Below, piece by piece: positions 35,120 to 44,682 of a stretch of 64,000 nucleotides of DNA. The position numbers and the translations under genes were made by a program. The stretch's first letter is position 1, and every line of letters begins with the position of its first letter. The stretch is from Yersinia rohdei ATCC 43380 (GTDB lineage: Bacteria > Pseudomonadota > Gammaproteobacteria > Enterobacterales > Enterobacteriaceae). Under the pieces are notes generated by a model, which saw nothing but the letters and a program-made list of their open reading frames with translations, made no database searches and had not been told where the DNA came from. The DNA lies in assembly GCF_000173775.1 (NCBI RefSeq), contig NZ_ACCD01000017.1:1-64000 (forward strand). The letters are read 5' to 3'.

Positions 35120-36079
35120 TTATTTAATCGGTTCTGAACTATTTACCACACAACGGACAGTTTTATCCGTAGGTAGGTAATCTCTACTCTCTGGATCAGA
35201 ATTAAATCTAACTACGGTTAAACCACGGCCTGGGCCAGAGTATGCTTGTGCTCTTAATACCTTAGTGAAATTCCCATCAGAGTCTTTAAATACGGGTTGT
35301 TCCGGGCCTTGCGGATCTTTCAGCGGTGACTTTTGATAATAGTTAGGGTCATACCAGTCTTTCACCCATTCATAACCATTACCAGACATATCGTAGATAC
35401 CCAGTGGATTTGGTGGTCGTGCATCTCCGGGCATTGGTGACAGTGTCTCAAGGGATGTACCCACTTTTCTGGCATACGTTTCACGATCATCCTCAGTTGT
35501 AACATTAAGCCCCTTTCTATCTTCTATTTGAATAGTTCCATCATTTGTTGGGGCAATCACAAACTGCCCTCGGTTACGAGCGGCATATTCCCATTGTGCC
35601 TCAGTCGGCAATGAGAAAGCGAGTTTGGTCACTTTCCCTAACCACTGGCAATAGTTATTCGCTTCATTCCAATCCACATGGGCCGGTGTATCCAATATTC
35701 TGTTTTTTTCTTCCCAACGTCTTTTTTCTCTTGGCCCCGCATTTATGACTCTTCCAGTCATATCATTGAATACAAGATACTTTTTATATTCACCATTATT
35801 TACTTTAAATTTACTTATAGAGTAACTGGTTAGCTCTACATGATGCAGAGGCTTGCTGTCACTGCTTTCGTCATAAGGAAGATGTTCTTTGCCGTACTTT
35901 TCGCCAAAATCTCCCATTTGAAAGTCGCCACCCTGTACAAATATTAGGTTAGCTTTTATCTGTTGAACGTACTTTTCCAGTTCTTCGCTGTTATCTTTCT
36001 TTATTGGTGGAGGGAGGGAAGTATCACAGGCAGTAAGCAGTAAGACGGCGAGCGTCAGTAACATCAATTTATTATTCAT
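35120..36079 (-). CDS. SUMF1/formylglycine-generating-enzyme-like lipoprotein
   Basis: 319 residues. A lipoprotein signal ends in LLTACD (Cys near 18). An FGE-sulfatase-type domain covers about 45-315, with the family's opening LIFVQGGDFQMGDFG, VDWNEANNYCQWLG, FSLPTEAQWEYAAR and GNGYEWVKDWYDP. Members of this fold in T6SS clusters (often beside vgrG) are not proven to make formylglycine. The active-site Cys pair of true formylglycine-generating enzymes is not obvious, so a carbohydrate- or protein-binding role is possible. It sits 16 nt behind the 740-residue gene and precedes lemA. The lipid anchor places it in the periplasm. Confidence 0.87.
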   Translation of the reverse strand: MNNKLMLLTLAVLLLTACDTSLPPPIKKDNSEELEKYVQQIKANLIFVQGGDFQMGDFGEKYGKEHLPYDESSDSKPLHHVELTSYSISKFKVNNGEYKKYLVFNDMTGRVINAGPREKRRWEEKNRILDTPAHVDWNEANNYCQWLGKVTKLAFSLPTEAQWEYAARNRGQFVIAPTNDGTIQIEDRKGLNVTTEDDRETYARKVGTSLETLSPMPGDARPPNPLGIYDMSGNGYEWVKDWYDPNYYQKSPLKDPQGPEQPVFKDSDGNFTKVLRAQAYSGPGRGLTVVRFNSDPESRDYLPTDKTVRCVVNSSEPIK

Positions 36080-36095
36080 ATATTTCCCCTCCAGT

Positions 36096-38318
36096 TTATA
36101 CTGTTTGAACTATATCATTTCTCGGCCCGAATTGGCCCATTTGAGGATAGAAAGGGTTGTTCTCACTATGCAGTTGGTATACCAGCGTATTATTCATTGC
36201 CAATGCATAACCCCAGGCTGGCGTCTCTTTTAATCGTTTGTATATTTTATCCATTTCTTTATCTTTATTAATCCCTTCTTGCAAAAACTCTCTTAATTCA
36301 TTCATTTGCTTTTGAGCAACTATATATTTTAATGCCGAATTTCCGTTTGCTAAATCGCTACCATCAGCGGTTCGATGACTAAATACCTGGAACCATTCTC
36401 GCTGGGTCTGGATAGTAGTTAAAATGACAATAATGGCTTTTTTTCTATCATGATAAATATCAGGAATAAAACCATCCCCCCGGTTTCCAATATCTATATG
36501 GTCTGCGGTGGCATGACGAGTGAGTAAATAAAGTAATATACCTTTCGATTCTGGAGTATAGCTCAGTAACGACTGAGGGGCTGCGAGAATATTATTAGCT
36601 AAAGCATTTCTTTTCTGAGATGCTTTAAGCCCAGCATCAATTGAATCGATAAACTGACTAAATTGCGCATCTATTTTTTCTATACTTCCAGTTAAATATC
36701 TCAACTCTTTAATAATGTCACTTTTAATATCTGATAGTAGCATGACACAAATTTTACTGAAGGTCTTAAAAGCATCTTTAGTTATGAGTTCAAGGAATGC
36801 ATAGTCTACGCCATATAATTGGTAGGCCAACCAATTACCAAAGTCCCTTAACTTGTCATATGAAACAGATGCTTTGAAACTGCCTTTAGCACCTAAGCCG
36901 ACACAAAGACTGGCCGCAATTTTGAAACAAAATTTACCATTAACAAAATCACACTGGAAAGTGCCGCCAATACCAATTCCTGCCATACCAACAATGCTTT
37001 CTGAAATGCTACAGAAATCCACATATTCAGTAGCAGCCTCAGCTTGCTCATCGGTTTTACCCTGATGTGACGATAGCGCGGGAGGTTGTAGCCACTGTAC
37101 GCCACCGCTTAATGTGAAATCTGCCCTGGCCCCACCAAAAATTTCACCACTGGCGCTGATACCCTCATCATTCTCGTCCATTTTTTTGTGGAACTCAGCC
37201 CCCTTAACCCGACGCTCACTAAAGCGAGGAAGTCGCTCATTAGGTTTGCCCATGAGGACTTGTTTACTATTGATCGTCGTTATCTGAAACTGTGCCTCAG
37301 CTTGTGCAGAAGCGCCTGCAAAACCGATTAGCGATGCTTGCAGATAGACACGCAACATCCCCATATTGACAGGACTGGTGCGGCCCGTTGGCGTGAACTT
37401 CAGCGGCCATCCAATACGATCGGGCATGAAAATCTTTGCATCTGCAGTGCCTGAAGCCACTGACAGTGCAGCACCGAACTCAGCCTTTAGTTTTAGTTTA
37501 CCATTGATAGGATCCCATTCACCGGATGCACCTAAATTTGAAGTAAAACGCATAAATTGCGCACCCGCTGAAATATCTACATTCTCTCCTGCATTCCAGC
37601 AATCTGCCCACCCCGTTAACACCGCATCTATTTTAACGATGTCTTTTGCGTTTAAAAACTGAATGGCTGTATCTAGCTTTAGTTCTTTTTTTACTTGTTT
37701 GGCTAGCTGCTCCTTCATTTTTTTTGTGTCTATATTGGTGATATTCCCTTTCTTATCACGTTTGAAAATACTTTCCGGACTGGATGTTTTATCTTTGGCT
37801 TTCAGTGAGACGGTATGTTTTATACCTTTCCCAAGATTATCTTTATAGGCTTTTTTCACATAAATATATTTACTGCCTTTCCCTTTCTTTCCTGATTGAT
37901 TATTTTTCGTCGCAATAGGGATTAATTCAACGATTTTTTCGTATCCAGCTCCACTATCATTAAATTTCCCCAATTTTTTTAAAAGTGCTTTCTTTTTTAT
38001 TTCAAGCGTTTTTTCTGCTATTGACACCTTATTTTCCAAAGAGGCTAAATCCGCATTTTTTGCAGGTTGCGAGTAAGTTATTCCATATTTTTCGATAGCA
38101 AAAGAGTAATCTTCCGATGCTTGGTGATGTTCATCGACACAAACCATTAACTCTCGTGCATGGCTGTCCAGTTCACTGGCTGCCGACTCTGTAAGGAATA
38201 TAAGCTCTTCATCTTCGTGGTGAAAATATATCTCGACTGATTCATGGTGTGCAATAACAGCTCCGCCATTTTTCTTATTCAGCTGTCCTTCGGCAATAGG
38301 GTTTTCTTGTCCGCTCAT
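36096..38318 (-). CDS. large VgrG-linked protein, candidate T6SS cargo effector
   Basis: 740 residues, not recognised as a named family. The N-terminal ~130 residues hold an acidic region and a predicted coiled coil (SIAEKTLEIKKKALLKKL). A Lys-rich segment follows at 140-220. The middle part, about 230-480, is rich in Gly and Ala (FAGASAQAEAQFQI; GIGIGGTFQCDF; LCVGLGAKGSFKAS), suggesting membrane-active or beta-barrel-like structure. The C-terminal 250 residues are helical. There is no PAAR, Rhs, MIX or known toxin domain visible. It starts 17 nt after the vgrG stop, with AGGGGA as ribosome site, the usual place of a cargo effector. No obvious small immunity gene follows; the next genes are lipoproteins. 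Confidence 0.65.
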   Translation of the reverse strand: MSGQENPIAEGQLNKKNGGAVIAHHESVEIYFHHEDEELIFLTESAASELDSHARELMVCVDEHHQASEDYSFAIEKYGITYSQPAKNADLASLENKVSIAEKTLEIKKKALLKKLGKFNDSGAGYEKIVELIPIATKNNQSGKKGKGSKYIYVKKAYKDNLGKGIKHTVSLKAKDKTSSPESIFKRDKKGNITNIDTKKMKEQLAKQVKKELKLDTAIQFLNAKDIVKIDAVLTGWADCWNAGENVDISAGAQFMRFTSNLGASGEWDPINGKLKLKAEFGAALSVASGTADAKIFMPDRIGWPLKFTPTGRTSPVNMGMLRVYLQASLIGFAGASAQAEAQFQITTINSKQVLMGKPNERLPRFSERRVKGAEFHKKMDENDEGISASGEIFGGARADFTLSGGVQWLQPPALSSHQGKTDEQAEAATEYVDFCSISESIVGMAGIGIGGTFQCDFVNGKFCFKIAASLCVGLGAKGSFKASVSYDKLRDFGNWLAYQLYGVDYAFLELITKDAFKTFSKICVMLLSDIKSDIIKELRYLTGSIEKIDAQFSQFIDSIDAGLKASQKRNALANNILAAPQSLLSYTPESKGILLYLLTRHATADHIDIGNRGDGFIPDIYHDRKKAIIVILTTIQTQREWFQVFSHRTADGSDLANGNSALKYIVAQKQMNELREFLQEGINKDKEMDKIYKRLKETPAWGYALAMNNTLVYQLHSENNPFYPQMGQFGPRNDIVQTV

Positions 38319-38335
38319 TATGCTATTCCCCTTGT

Positions 38336-40879
38336 TTATTCAAAGAATATTTTAATTGACTGAGGGGCCACACCATAATGCCCTTGAGTGTAACCATTTT
38401 TATCAGTCACACCGCGAATAATTGAGCCATCTTCTGCCTCAATGCGATAGGGAATATAGGCTTTTGACTGACCACTGTGTTTATCGAGCACCTGAAAACG
38501 CTCGGCCATTGGATATTTATATTGAGGATCTGTAACAGTGACCGGTTTTAATGCCTCTTCTAAAGAACTGCTACCACCCCAGTCTATATTACTACTCTTC
38601 AAGCTTATTTTTCCGGGAGCACCAATTTCAATAGCGCCGTCCTTTAATTTGATATAAGCCCCCCCTTTACTGGTCAGTGTAATTCCCTGGCTGGCATTCA
38701 AAATGATCTCACCACTGACGCTGTTAATATTCATCACTTTGTCCGATTGCAACCGAAGTGCATCAGTTTGAGCCTGAATATCAATCATTCCACGCGCGGC
38801 AAAGATCTTCATTCCCATCTTTTGAGCAAATAAGCTGATAGCTTCTCCCGCTGCAACGGTGAATCGCTTAAAAATACTAAAATCAACGTTTTCTCCTGCG
38901 GTAGCGGTAAGCGAGTGTCCAGCGGATAATTGAATATTTTTAGGCGTAACCGCCGCAATCCCCGTTGGGGCAGAAATGAGTAATCCTGCCTGGCTAAGTT
39001 TGTCTAATGCACCTTTAAGCTGCTGTTGAGAAGAGATATCCGCATCCATAGATCCTGATGTTTTTGCGCTCTGAGCAATCGCCGTCACTAATTGCAATGC
39101 ATTCTCCAGTTGCGCAACTGCAGCCCCCATATCTAGCACATTACCCTTTGCAAGTGGTTGCGAATCAGCACTAATAAACAAGCCCTTGCCGCCACGAATA
39201 GTTCCCCACTCATCAGTGCGCAACTCAAAACCCTCACCACGAAGGGCTCGTGTTTCATCCACGTTGTGCCCAAGATTCAACTGGGTTTTGCCACCGTACT
39301 CGGTGCTGAGCTTGATGTGTTCTTCGCCGCGCTTGTCTTCCATGCGCAGTTTGTTGAAAGCCGGGGTGCGGATAACATTGCGGGTGTTGTTTTTTTCAGT
39401 GACATGGTCGGTATGACGCGAATCGTGCAGGGCATGGGCAATATACGGGCGGTCGGGGTCACCGTCATGGAAGGCTATCGCTACCTCGGTTCCTTGTATC
39501 AGCGGGAAGTGGATACCGTACACATCGCCACCGTAAGGTTTGGCGAGCCGCACTGGCATGCTCTCCTGGCCTTGTGTTTTATCGTCCTGATCAGCATCAA
39601 ATTTTACCCGATACAGGCCGGAGGTATCCTGCCAGGCATAGATGTCGTTCGACTTCGCGCTGGTCACGCGTGCCATCATGGTGCCGCTGACTTTTGGACG
39701 CGGCAGCAATGCCGGACGCCAGCATAGAGTTTCGCTGTAGGGCACTGCAGTAAAGTTTACTTGTAGTGAGCTGGCGCGACTCGCAGAAAAACGTAAACCA
39801 GTTATAACTACTGGGGCTTGCCATACTGCCGGAAGGGTTGGAGGCAAACAACTTTCCTGAACTGTCAGTACTTGCAATAGGGCCAACGAGGTATCAGTGC
39901 TACTGCCCCGCAGTTGAGTCTGCACCGCCAAATAGCGTTCATGTTCAAGACGTGCCCAAAAATTACCACTTTCTGGGGCCGGAGTAAGTGCATCACCACG
40001 TGTTAAATGGCGGGGCTGATACTGGTATACATCACCATAAGTGATGCCATTACCATCACTACGGGTCATATCTGCTCGGGCAGAAACTAGCGAATTTTGA
40101 GCTTCGCGATAATTATAATCTTTAGCTTGTACAGATGCTTGTACCACCTGATGGCGCAGCGACAGTCCCCAAACAGCTTCTACGCCGTTATCATTCATTC
40201 CTGCTGGGTTGCCCAACGGAAGGGTCTTACCAAACTGATAGCAACTCTGTTTATCCCCTAACACCAAGACCTCAGTTTGTGTGTCCTCTTGTAGTGTAAA
40301 GGTGAAAAAAATCCCTACCTCAGCCAGTAGGCGTTCGATAAACGCACGATCACTCTCGTCTATTTGGTTGATTTGTTCGCGTTTTGGGTAGTCTAACTTT
40401 AAATTAAACTCAAATTCCCAACCTTTGAAGTTGTGTTCACGCAGTATTTGCTCCACAACATCCGGTATAGATTTATTGAGAAAAAATCGGTGGGAACGCT
40501 TCTGGTTACCCAAAAGTGCAAAGAACGGTTCAATGGTTATCTGGTAGTGTGCTTCATCTACTGAGCCTGACAAACGAGTAAAATTGGTCACCACACCATG
40601 AACTATTTTTTGTACCTGTGACACGGCAAGATTCGGTATCAGGGCCCCTGATGTCTGCATCGTCAACGTCGTGCTACGGTTTAACATCGCCTGCGCATTT
40701 ATGTCTTTATCGGCACTGGTGAAATCAATCTTGTAGCGGTACCCGGAGCTTACCCCTTCTTGTCCAGAAAAAGACTCGACGTCCAGATACGCGTCACAGC
40801 CCTTAACATCAAGGCGGTAACGATTCAAACTACCAGAAAGTGACTTTGCTGCATCGGATAATGTGTTGATAAGATTCAT
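38336..40879 (-). CDS. vgrG: T6SS spike protein VgrG (TssI)
   Basis: 847 residues. The gp27-like part lies at 1-370 (YRLDVKGCDAYLDVESFSGQEGVSSGY; FLNKSIPDVVEQILREHNF). The OB-fold domain is near 400-480 (RVKFDADQDDK...SMPVRLAKPYGGDVYGIHFPLIQGTEVAIAFHDGDPDRPYI). The beta-helix needle and DUF2345-type region follow at about 490-770. The C-terminal 60 residues (QVLDKHSGQSKAYIPYRIEAEDGSIIRGVTDKNG...) look like a small transthyretin-type adaptor domain. I chose ATG 40879, with AGGAAG 8 nt upstream; the frame could start 11 codons earlier. It lies between the metallopeptidase/lipoprotein pair and the 740-residue gene, one of which is likely carried on its tip. Confidence 0.94.
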   Translation of the reverse strand: MNLINTLSDAAKSLSGSLNRYRLDVKGCDAYLDVESFSGQEGVSSGYRYKIDFTSADKDINAQAMLNRSTTLTMQTSGALIPNLAVSQVQKIVHGVVTNFTRLSGSVDEAHYQITIEPFFALLGNQKRSHRFFLNKSIPDVVEQILREHNFKGWEFEFNLKLDYPKREQINQIDESDRAFIERLLAEVGIFFTFTLQEDTQTEVLVLGDKQSCYQFGKTLPLGNPAGMNDNGVEAVWGLSLRHQVVQASVQAKDYNYREAQNSLVSARADMTRSDGNGITYGDVYQYQPRHLTRGDALTPAPESGNFWARLEHERYLAVQTQLRGSSTDTSLALLQVLTVQESCLPPTLPAVWQAPVVITGLRFSASRASSLQVNFTAVPYSETLCWRPALLPRPKVSGTMMARVTSAKSNDIYAWQDTSGLYRVKFDADQDDKTQGQESMPVRLAKPYGGDVYGIHFPLIQGTEVAIAFHDGDPDRPYIAHALHDSRHTDHVTEKNNTRNVIRTPAFNKLRMEDKRGEEHIKLSTEYGGKTQLNLGHNVDETRALRGEGFELRTDEWGTIRGGKGLFISADSQPLAKGNVLDMGAAVAQLENALQLVTAIAQSAKTSGSMDADISSQQQLKGALDKLSQAGLLISAPTGIAAVTPKNIQLSAGHSLTATAGENVDFSIFKRFTVAAGEAISLFAQKMGMKIFAARGMIDIQAQTDALRLQSDKVMNINSVSGEIILNASQGITLTSKGGAYIKLKDGAIEIGAPGKISLKSSNIDWGGSSSLEEALKPVTVTDPQYKYPMAERFQVLDKHSGQSKAYIPYRIEAEDGSIIRGVTDKNGYTQGHYGVAPQSIKIFFE

Positions 40880-40959
40880 TATGCTTCCTTCTGCATTACC
40901 CTGAGCCAGCAAATATGCTCCGGTAATACGTGTCCTTTGGATGAGTGAATTATCAGAAA

Positions 40960-41301
40960 CTATTTATCTAAAAAACGGGCAGCGTAAACTTTTCTTTTTC
41001 CACTATAAGTATCAATCACGGAAAAACTGATGTTATATTCACCGTTAGTGACAAATTGATAATCCATCATGGGTAAACATCTGTTTTTCGCATATATCTT
41101 GTCAGTGAAATTGGCGATGAATTCTTTTGACTCACCTGTTTTTTGTATTTTCAATCGTTCAAAAACAAAGTTTTCACCTATTTCTGATGAATATATGCAT
41201 ACAGCCCCATTAGACTGTTTCACTTCAGCGATATCCCAGGGAATTCTGTCCCCCAGGCATCCGGATAGCATAAAGATGAACATTAAAATTGTTGCTTTCA
41301 C
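40960..41301 (-). CDS. small lipoprotein, candidate immunity protein for the metallopeptidase effector
   Basis: 113 residues. The signal peptide MKATILMFIFMLSGC has a lipobox LSGC (Cys 15), so the product is a periplasmic lipoprotein. The mature part is a compact beta-rich domain with two further cysteines (C35, C75). It begins with GTG at 41301, preceded by GGAGG, and overlaps the metallopeptidase stop by 4 nt (GTGA), so the two are made together. A periplasmic anchored partner directly behind a putative toxin and next to vgrG is the usual layout of a T6SS effector-immunity pair. The immunity role is inference from context. Confidence 0.7.
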   Translation of the reverse strand: MKATILMFIFMLSGCLGDRIPWDIAEVKQSNGAVCIYSSEIGENFVFERLKIQKTGESKEFIANFTDKIYAKNRCLPMMDYQFVTNGEYNISFSVIDTYSGKRKVYAARFLDK

Positions 41302-41843
41302 AGTGCCTCCGGCGATGGGAATGACCCCATAACTTTTTCATACATACGCAAAATATCGACATCAGCGTAATAACTATCCTTATTAATAAAGTTATTACCC
41401 CAAAGTCCTTGCCACGTGCTATATCCCAAATCCCGCAAGACATAATAATCAGAAACAATAGAGGCTTGCTGTTCCATGGAATAATCAGAAAAACGGTTTT
41501 TAACTAAATCATAATGATAATCTACAGCCCAACTAAATAACCCTCGAAGTTTAACCATCATGCCATGCTGATATTGCCAGACATGACAAAGCTCATGTAA
41601 AAATACATGCTGGCTGTCTATACTTACTCTGTCTGATGAAAAGTCTGCGTAATAATAGCCTTCCCGGAAATAGACTTCGCCATTAGGTGTCATGGCAACA
41701 TTTTTAGACTGTAAACCGAAAGGGAGATAACTATCGCAATGGATCCAGACTGTTGAGTAATCGATCTGATCGCCATACAGTGTTTGGGCCAACCTAATTT
41801 CCCCCGAGGTTATTCTTCTTAGCTGCCCTTCTCCGCCTGACAT
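41298..41843 (-). CDS. putative zinc-metallopeptidase T6SS effector
   Basis: 181 residues. A zincin motif HELCH is at residues 83-87 (VFLHELCHVWQYQHG), and the likely third metal ligand is E124 in YSMEQQASIVSDYY, 37 residues later, as in gluzincin-like proteins. The N-terminal part (GEIRLAQTLYGDQIDYSTVWIH) and the EQQA helix resemble small metallopeptidase domains found near vgrG or in Rhs-type proteins. There is no signal peptide, consistent with delivery by the T6SS. The coupled gene encodes a periplasmic lipoprotein, suggesting that the target is in the periplasm, possibly a protein or peptidoglycan peptide. It lies between clpV and vgrG, with AAGGAAAC as ribosome site. Confidence 0.72.
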   Translation of the reverse strand: MSGGEGQLRRITSGEIRLAQTLYGDQIDYSTVWIHCDSYLPFGLQSKNVAMTPNGEVYFREGYYYADFSSDRVSIDSQHVFLHELCHVWQYQHGMMVKLRGLFSWAVDYHYDLVKNRFSDYSMEQQASIVSDYYVLRDLGYSTWQGLWGNNFINKDSYYADVDILRMYEKVMGSFPSPEAL

Positions 41844-41893
41844 AAACGTTTCCTTATGAATAAAAGCCGCAAAACATGTCGGAGTTACCTATT

Positions 41894-44536
41894 TTATTGC
41901 CCGGAAAACTCCAACGTAATCCCGTCCTCTTCGTCCCAACCCAACGTCAGCGAGGTGGTGCGCTGTTGTTCAGACAGACGGCTTAGCAGTTGCTGGCTGA
42001 GCACCGGTAAAATTTGTTGGTTCAGCAGGCTGTCGATGTTGCGCGCGCCGGTGTCCGGCAGCAGGCAGGCGGCGACTAAAGTGTCGTACAGGCTTTCTTC
42101 GATGGTGCAGTGCAGGCCGTAATGTTTGTTCAGGCGTTTGGCGACCTGAGCCAGTTTCATTTCGACGATAATGCGCAGTGCAGGCGCATCCAACGGGCGG
42201 TAAATCAGCGTCTGGAAACGGGCCAGTAGTGCCGGTTGGAAGTGGTCGCGCAGGACGGGGCGCAGCAGTTCGTGTAAATCGCTGTGGCTGGCGTCCGGTT
42301 GTTCTTCCAGCAGCTGCATCAGCAGGTCACTGCCCAGATTGGCGGTCATCAGGATAACTGTGTTGCGAAAATCAATTTCGCGCCCTTCACCGTCGCGCAT
42401 CATGCCGCGATCAAATACCTGATAGAACAGGTTGATGACATCCGCATGCGCTTTTTCCACTTCATCGAGCAGCACCACACTGTACGGGCGTTTGCGTACC
42501 GCTTCAGTCAGAATGCCGCCCTGACCGTAACCGACATACCCCGGTGGAGAACCTTTGAGCTGGGAAACGGTGTGCGCTTCCTGATATTCAGACATATTAA
42601 TGGTGATCAGCGATTTTTCGCCGCCGAACAGGGTGTCTGCCAATGCCAACGCGGTCTCGGTTTTCCCCACCCCGCTCGGGCCGACCAGCAGGAACACGCC
42701 CAGTGGGCCATTTTCTGGTGTCAGGCCAGTTTTGGCCGCCCGCAGCCGTTGCGCCATGTCAAGCAGCGCCACCTCCTGCCCCACCACGCGGGTGGCGAGA
42801 TGACGTTCTAACTGCAATAAATCGGTCTGTTCGTCTTTCAACAAGCTACTCAACGGGACACCCGTCCAGTCGGCAATCACGGTGGCGACGGTGCGGACAT
42901 CAACATCCAGCGACAATAGCGGCGTATTGCCCTGAATCTGGCTTAATTCTGCCTGCAATGCCGCCAGACGGGCTACGTCGGCAATATCCTGACGGGCTTC
43001 AATAATAAGGGCGGTAAGCCGCTTTTCTGCTTCATATTGCTGTTCAAGCTGTTGTTGTTCAACCATCAGCTCGGTGCGGCGTTTTTCAATGTCGGGCAGG
43101 CGCGTTGAACCGACGTTCGGCAGCAGCAGTAAGTCCTGTTCGATGGCCTGTTGTTCCATGGCCAGGGCCGCCAGTTCGGCATTGATCTCCATCAGCGCTT
43201 CCGGCAGGGTATCGATACTCATGCGCACGCGCGCACCGGCTGTGTCGAGCAGGTCAACAGCTTTGTCCGGCAACTGCCGACCGGTCAAAAAACGGCGCGA
43301 CAGGGTGACAGCGGCAGTAATGGCGGAATCCAGCATATGCACGCCGTGGTGCTGTGCATAGCGGCCTTTTAAGCCGCGCAACATCAGGCAAGCTTTGCCG
43401 TCGTCCGGTTCGTCCACTTTCACCATCTGGAAGCGGCGCTCCAGTGCGGCATCACGTTCGAAATACTGTTTGTATTCCGACCAGGTGGTGGCCGCGATGG
43501 TGCGCAGTTCGCCACGTGCCAGTGCCGGTTTCAGCAGGTTGGCGGCATCCGCGCCGCCAGCCTGATTACCGGCCCCGATAATGGTGTGGGCTTCGTCGAT
43601 AAACAGCAGCACCGGCGTCGGCGATTGCTGCACCGCAGTGATAACATTTTTCAGGCGTTGCTCGAACTCGCCTTTGACACCGGCCCCCGCTTGCAACAGG
43701 CCCAAATCCAGGGTGCGCAGGCTGACGGTTTTCAGACTCTCGGGGACGTTACCTTCGGCAATGCGCAGCGCCAGCCCTTCCACCAGTGCGGTTTTACCTA
43801 CCCCCGGTTCACCGACTAAAATCGGGTTGTTTTTACGCCGCCGCGACAAGATGTCAATCATCTGGCGGATCTCGGTGTCGCGGCCAAAAATCGGGTCAAT
43901 CTGCCCGGTTTTCGCTTTGGCGGTGACATCAAGGGTGAATTTATCCAGCGCCGCTTGCAGCGCGTCATTGAGTTGCGGCTGACCACTGGCAGAGGGTGTG
44001 GTCGCTGCCTCATCGCTCAGCGTGACCGGGCCGTCTGCCAGTGCCGCGGATTGTTGTACTTCAGGGCGTTCGTCAGATTGGTTGTCCAGTAGCGGTAGCA
44101 GCCGGTGTAACTGGGTGACACTCAGGCTGAGCAACGGCCATCCTGCTTCTGCGGCCAGTAATGATGGCGAATTTATCAGCGCAGATAAGAGATGGGCAGA
44201 GCGCACCGCATCGGCATTTTCCTGTAACGAGGCATCCAGCCAGGCACTTTTGATCAGTTGTTGCAGCGGCGCTGACAGCTGGGGTTTGCCCTGCACCGTG
44301 CGCGGCAAGGTATCCAGATGGGCCAGCAATCCCTGCCACAAGCTGTCCATGTCCCACTCATAGCGCCGGGCAATGACAGTGATATCGCCTTCACCTTGTT
44401 CCAGAAGTTTCAACAACCAGTGTTCGATAGTGATCTCGGCATGGGCACGGGTCTGACATAAGGTAGCTGCCCCTGCCAATGCCTGCGCACAGTAAGGATT
44501 TAATCGACGTAATAAGTGTGCTGAATGCGTTGTCAT
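41894..44536 (-). CDS. clpV: T6SS AAA+ ATPase ClpV (TssH)
   Basis: 880 residues from the chosen start. A Clp N domain at 1-160 binds the contracted sheath. Two AAA+ modules follow: Walker A GEPGVGKT at 242-249 with Walker B LLFIDEAHT, and a second GPSGVGKT near 610 with VVLLDEVEKA. The middle coiled-coil domain lies near 400-520. ClpV disassembles contracted TssBC sheaths. The start ATG 44536 (MTTHSAHLLRRL) has AAGGAAGA upstream; an in-frame extension of 22 codons runs through the intergenic region without a site. It is separated from hcp by a terminator and an ERIC element, so it may depend on readthrough or its own promoter. Confidence 0.95.
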   Translation of the reverse strand: MTTHSAHLLRRLNPYCAQALAGAATLCQTRAHAEITIEHWLLKLLEQGEGDITVIARRYEWDMDSLWQGLLAHLDTLPRTVQGKPQLSAPLQQLIKSAWLDASLQENADAVRSAHLLSALINSPSLLAAEAGWPLLSLSVTQLHRLLPLLDNQSDERPEVQQSAALADGPVTLSDEAATTPSASGQPQLNDALQAALDKFTLDVTAKAKTGQIDPIFGRDTEIRQMIDILSRRRKNNPILVGEPGVGKTALVEGLALRIAEGNVPESLKTVSLRTLDLGLLQAGAGVKGEFEQRLKNVITAVQQSPTPVLLFIDEAHTIIGAGNQAGGADAANLLKPALARGELRTIAATTWSEYKQYFERDAALERRFQMVKVDEPDDGKACLMLRGLKGRYAQHHGVHMLDSAITAAVTLSRRFLTGRQLPDKAVDLLDTAGARVRMSIDTLPEALMEINAELAALAMEQQAIEQDLLLLPNVGSTRLPDIEKRRTELMVEQQQLEQQYEAEKRLTALIIEARQDIADVARLAALQAELSQIQGNTPLLSLDVDVRTVATVIADWTGVPLSSLLKDEQTDLLQLERHLATRVVGQEVALLDMAQRLRAAKTGLTPENGPLGVFLLVGPSGVGKTETALALADTLFGGEKSLITINMSEYQEAHTVSQLKGSPPGYVGYGQGGILTEAVRKRPYSVVLLDEVEKAHADVINLFYQVFDRGMMRDGEGREIDFRNTVILMTANLGSDLLMQLLEEQPDASHSDLHELLRPVLRDHFQPALLARFQTLIYRPLDAPALRIIVEMKLAQVAKRLNKHYGLHCTIEESLYDTLVAACLLPDTGARNIDSLLNQQILPVLSQQLLSRLSEQQRTTSLTLGWDEEDGITLEFSGQ

Positions 44537-44682
44537 AAGGTCTTCCTTGTTTGCGAAATCTGATAAGCCCGTTTTAAGAACGCTACCGCCCCTAGCCATC
44601 AACCGAGGCCCATAAGGTCATCTGATAAATTGTCAGTGTGTTTAGCGCAATACCGCTAAGCCGATACTCAGCTAAAAACACC

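Noticed and set aside
35120-36079. Idea that the SUMF1-like lipoprotein activates a sulfatase
   Set aside because: No sulfatase gene is present in the window and the active-site cysteine pair is not evident.
36096-38318. Idea that the 740-residue protein is an Rhs toxin
   Set aside because: No YD repeats, no PAAR domain and no conserved Rhs core are visible.
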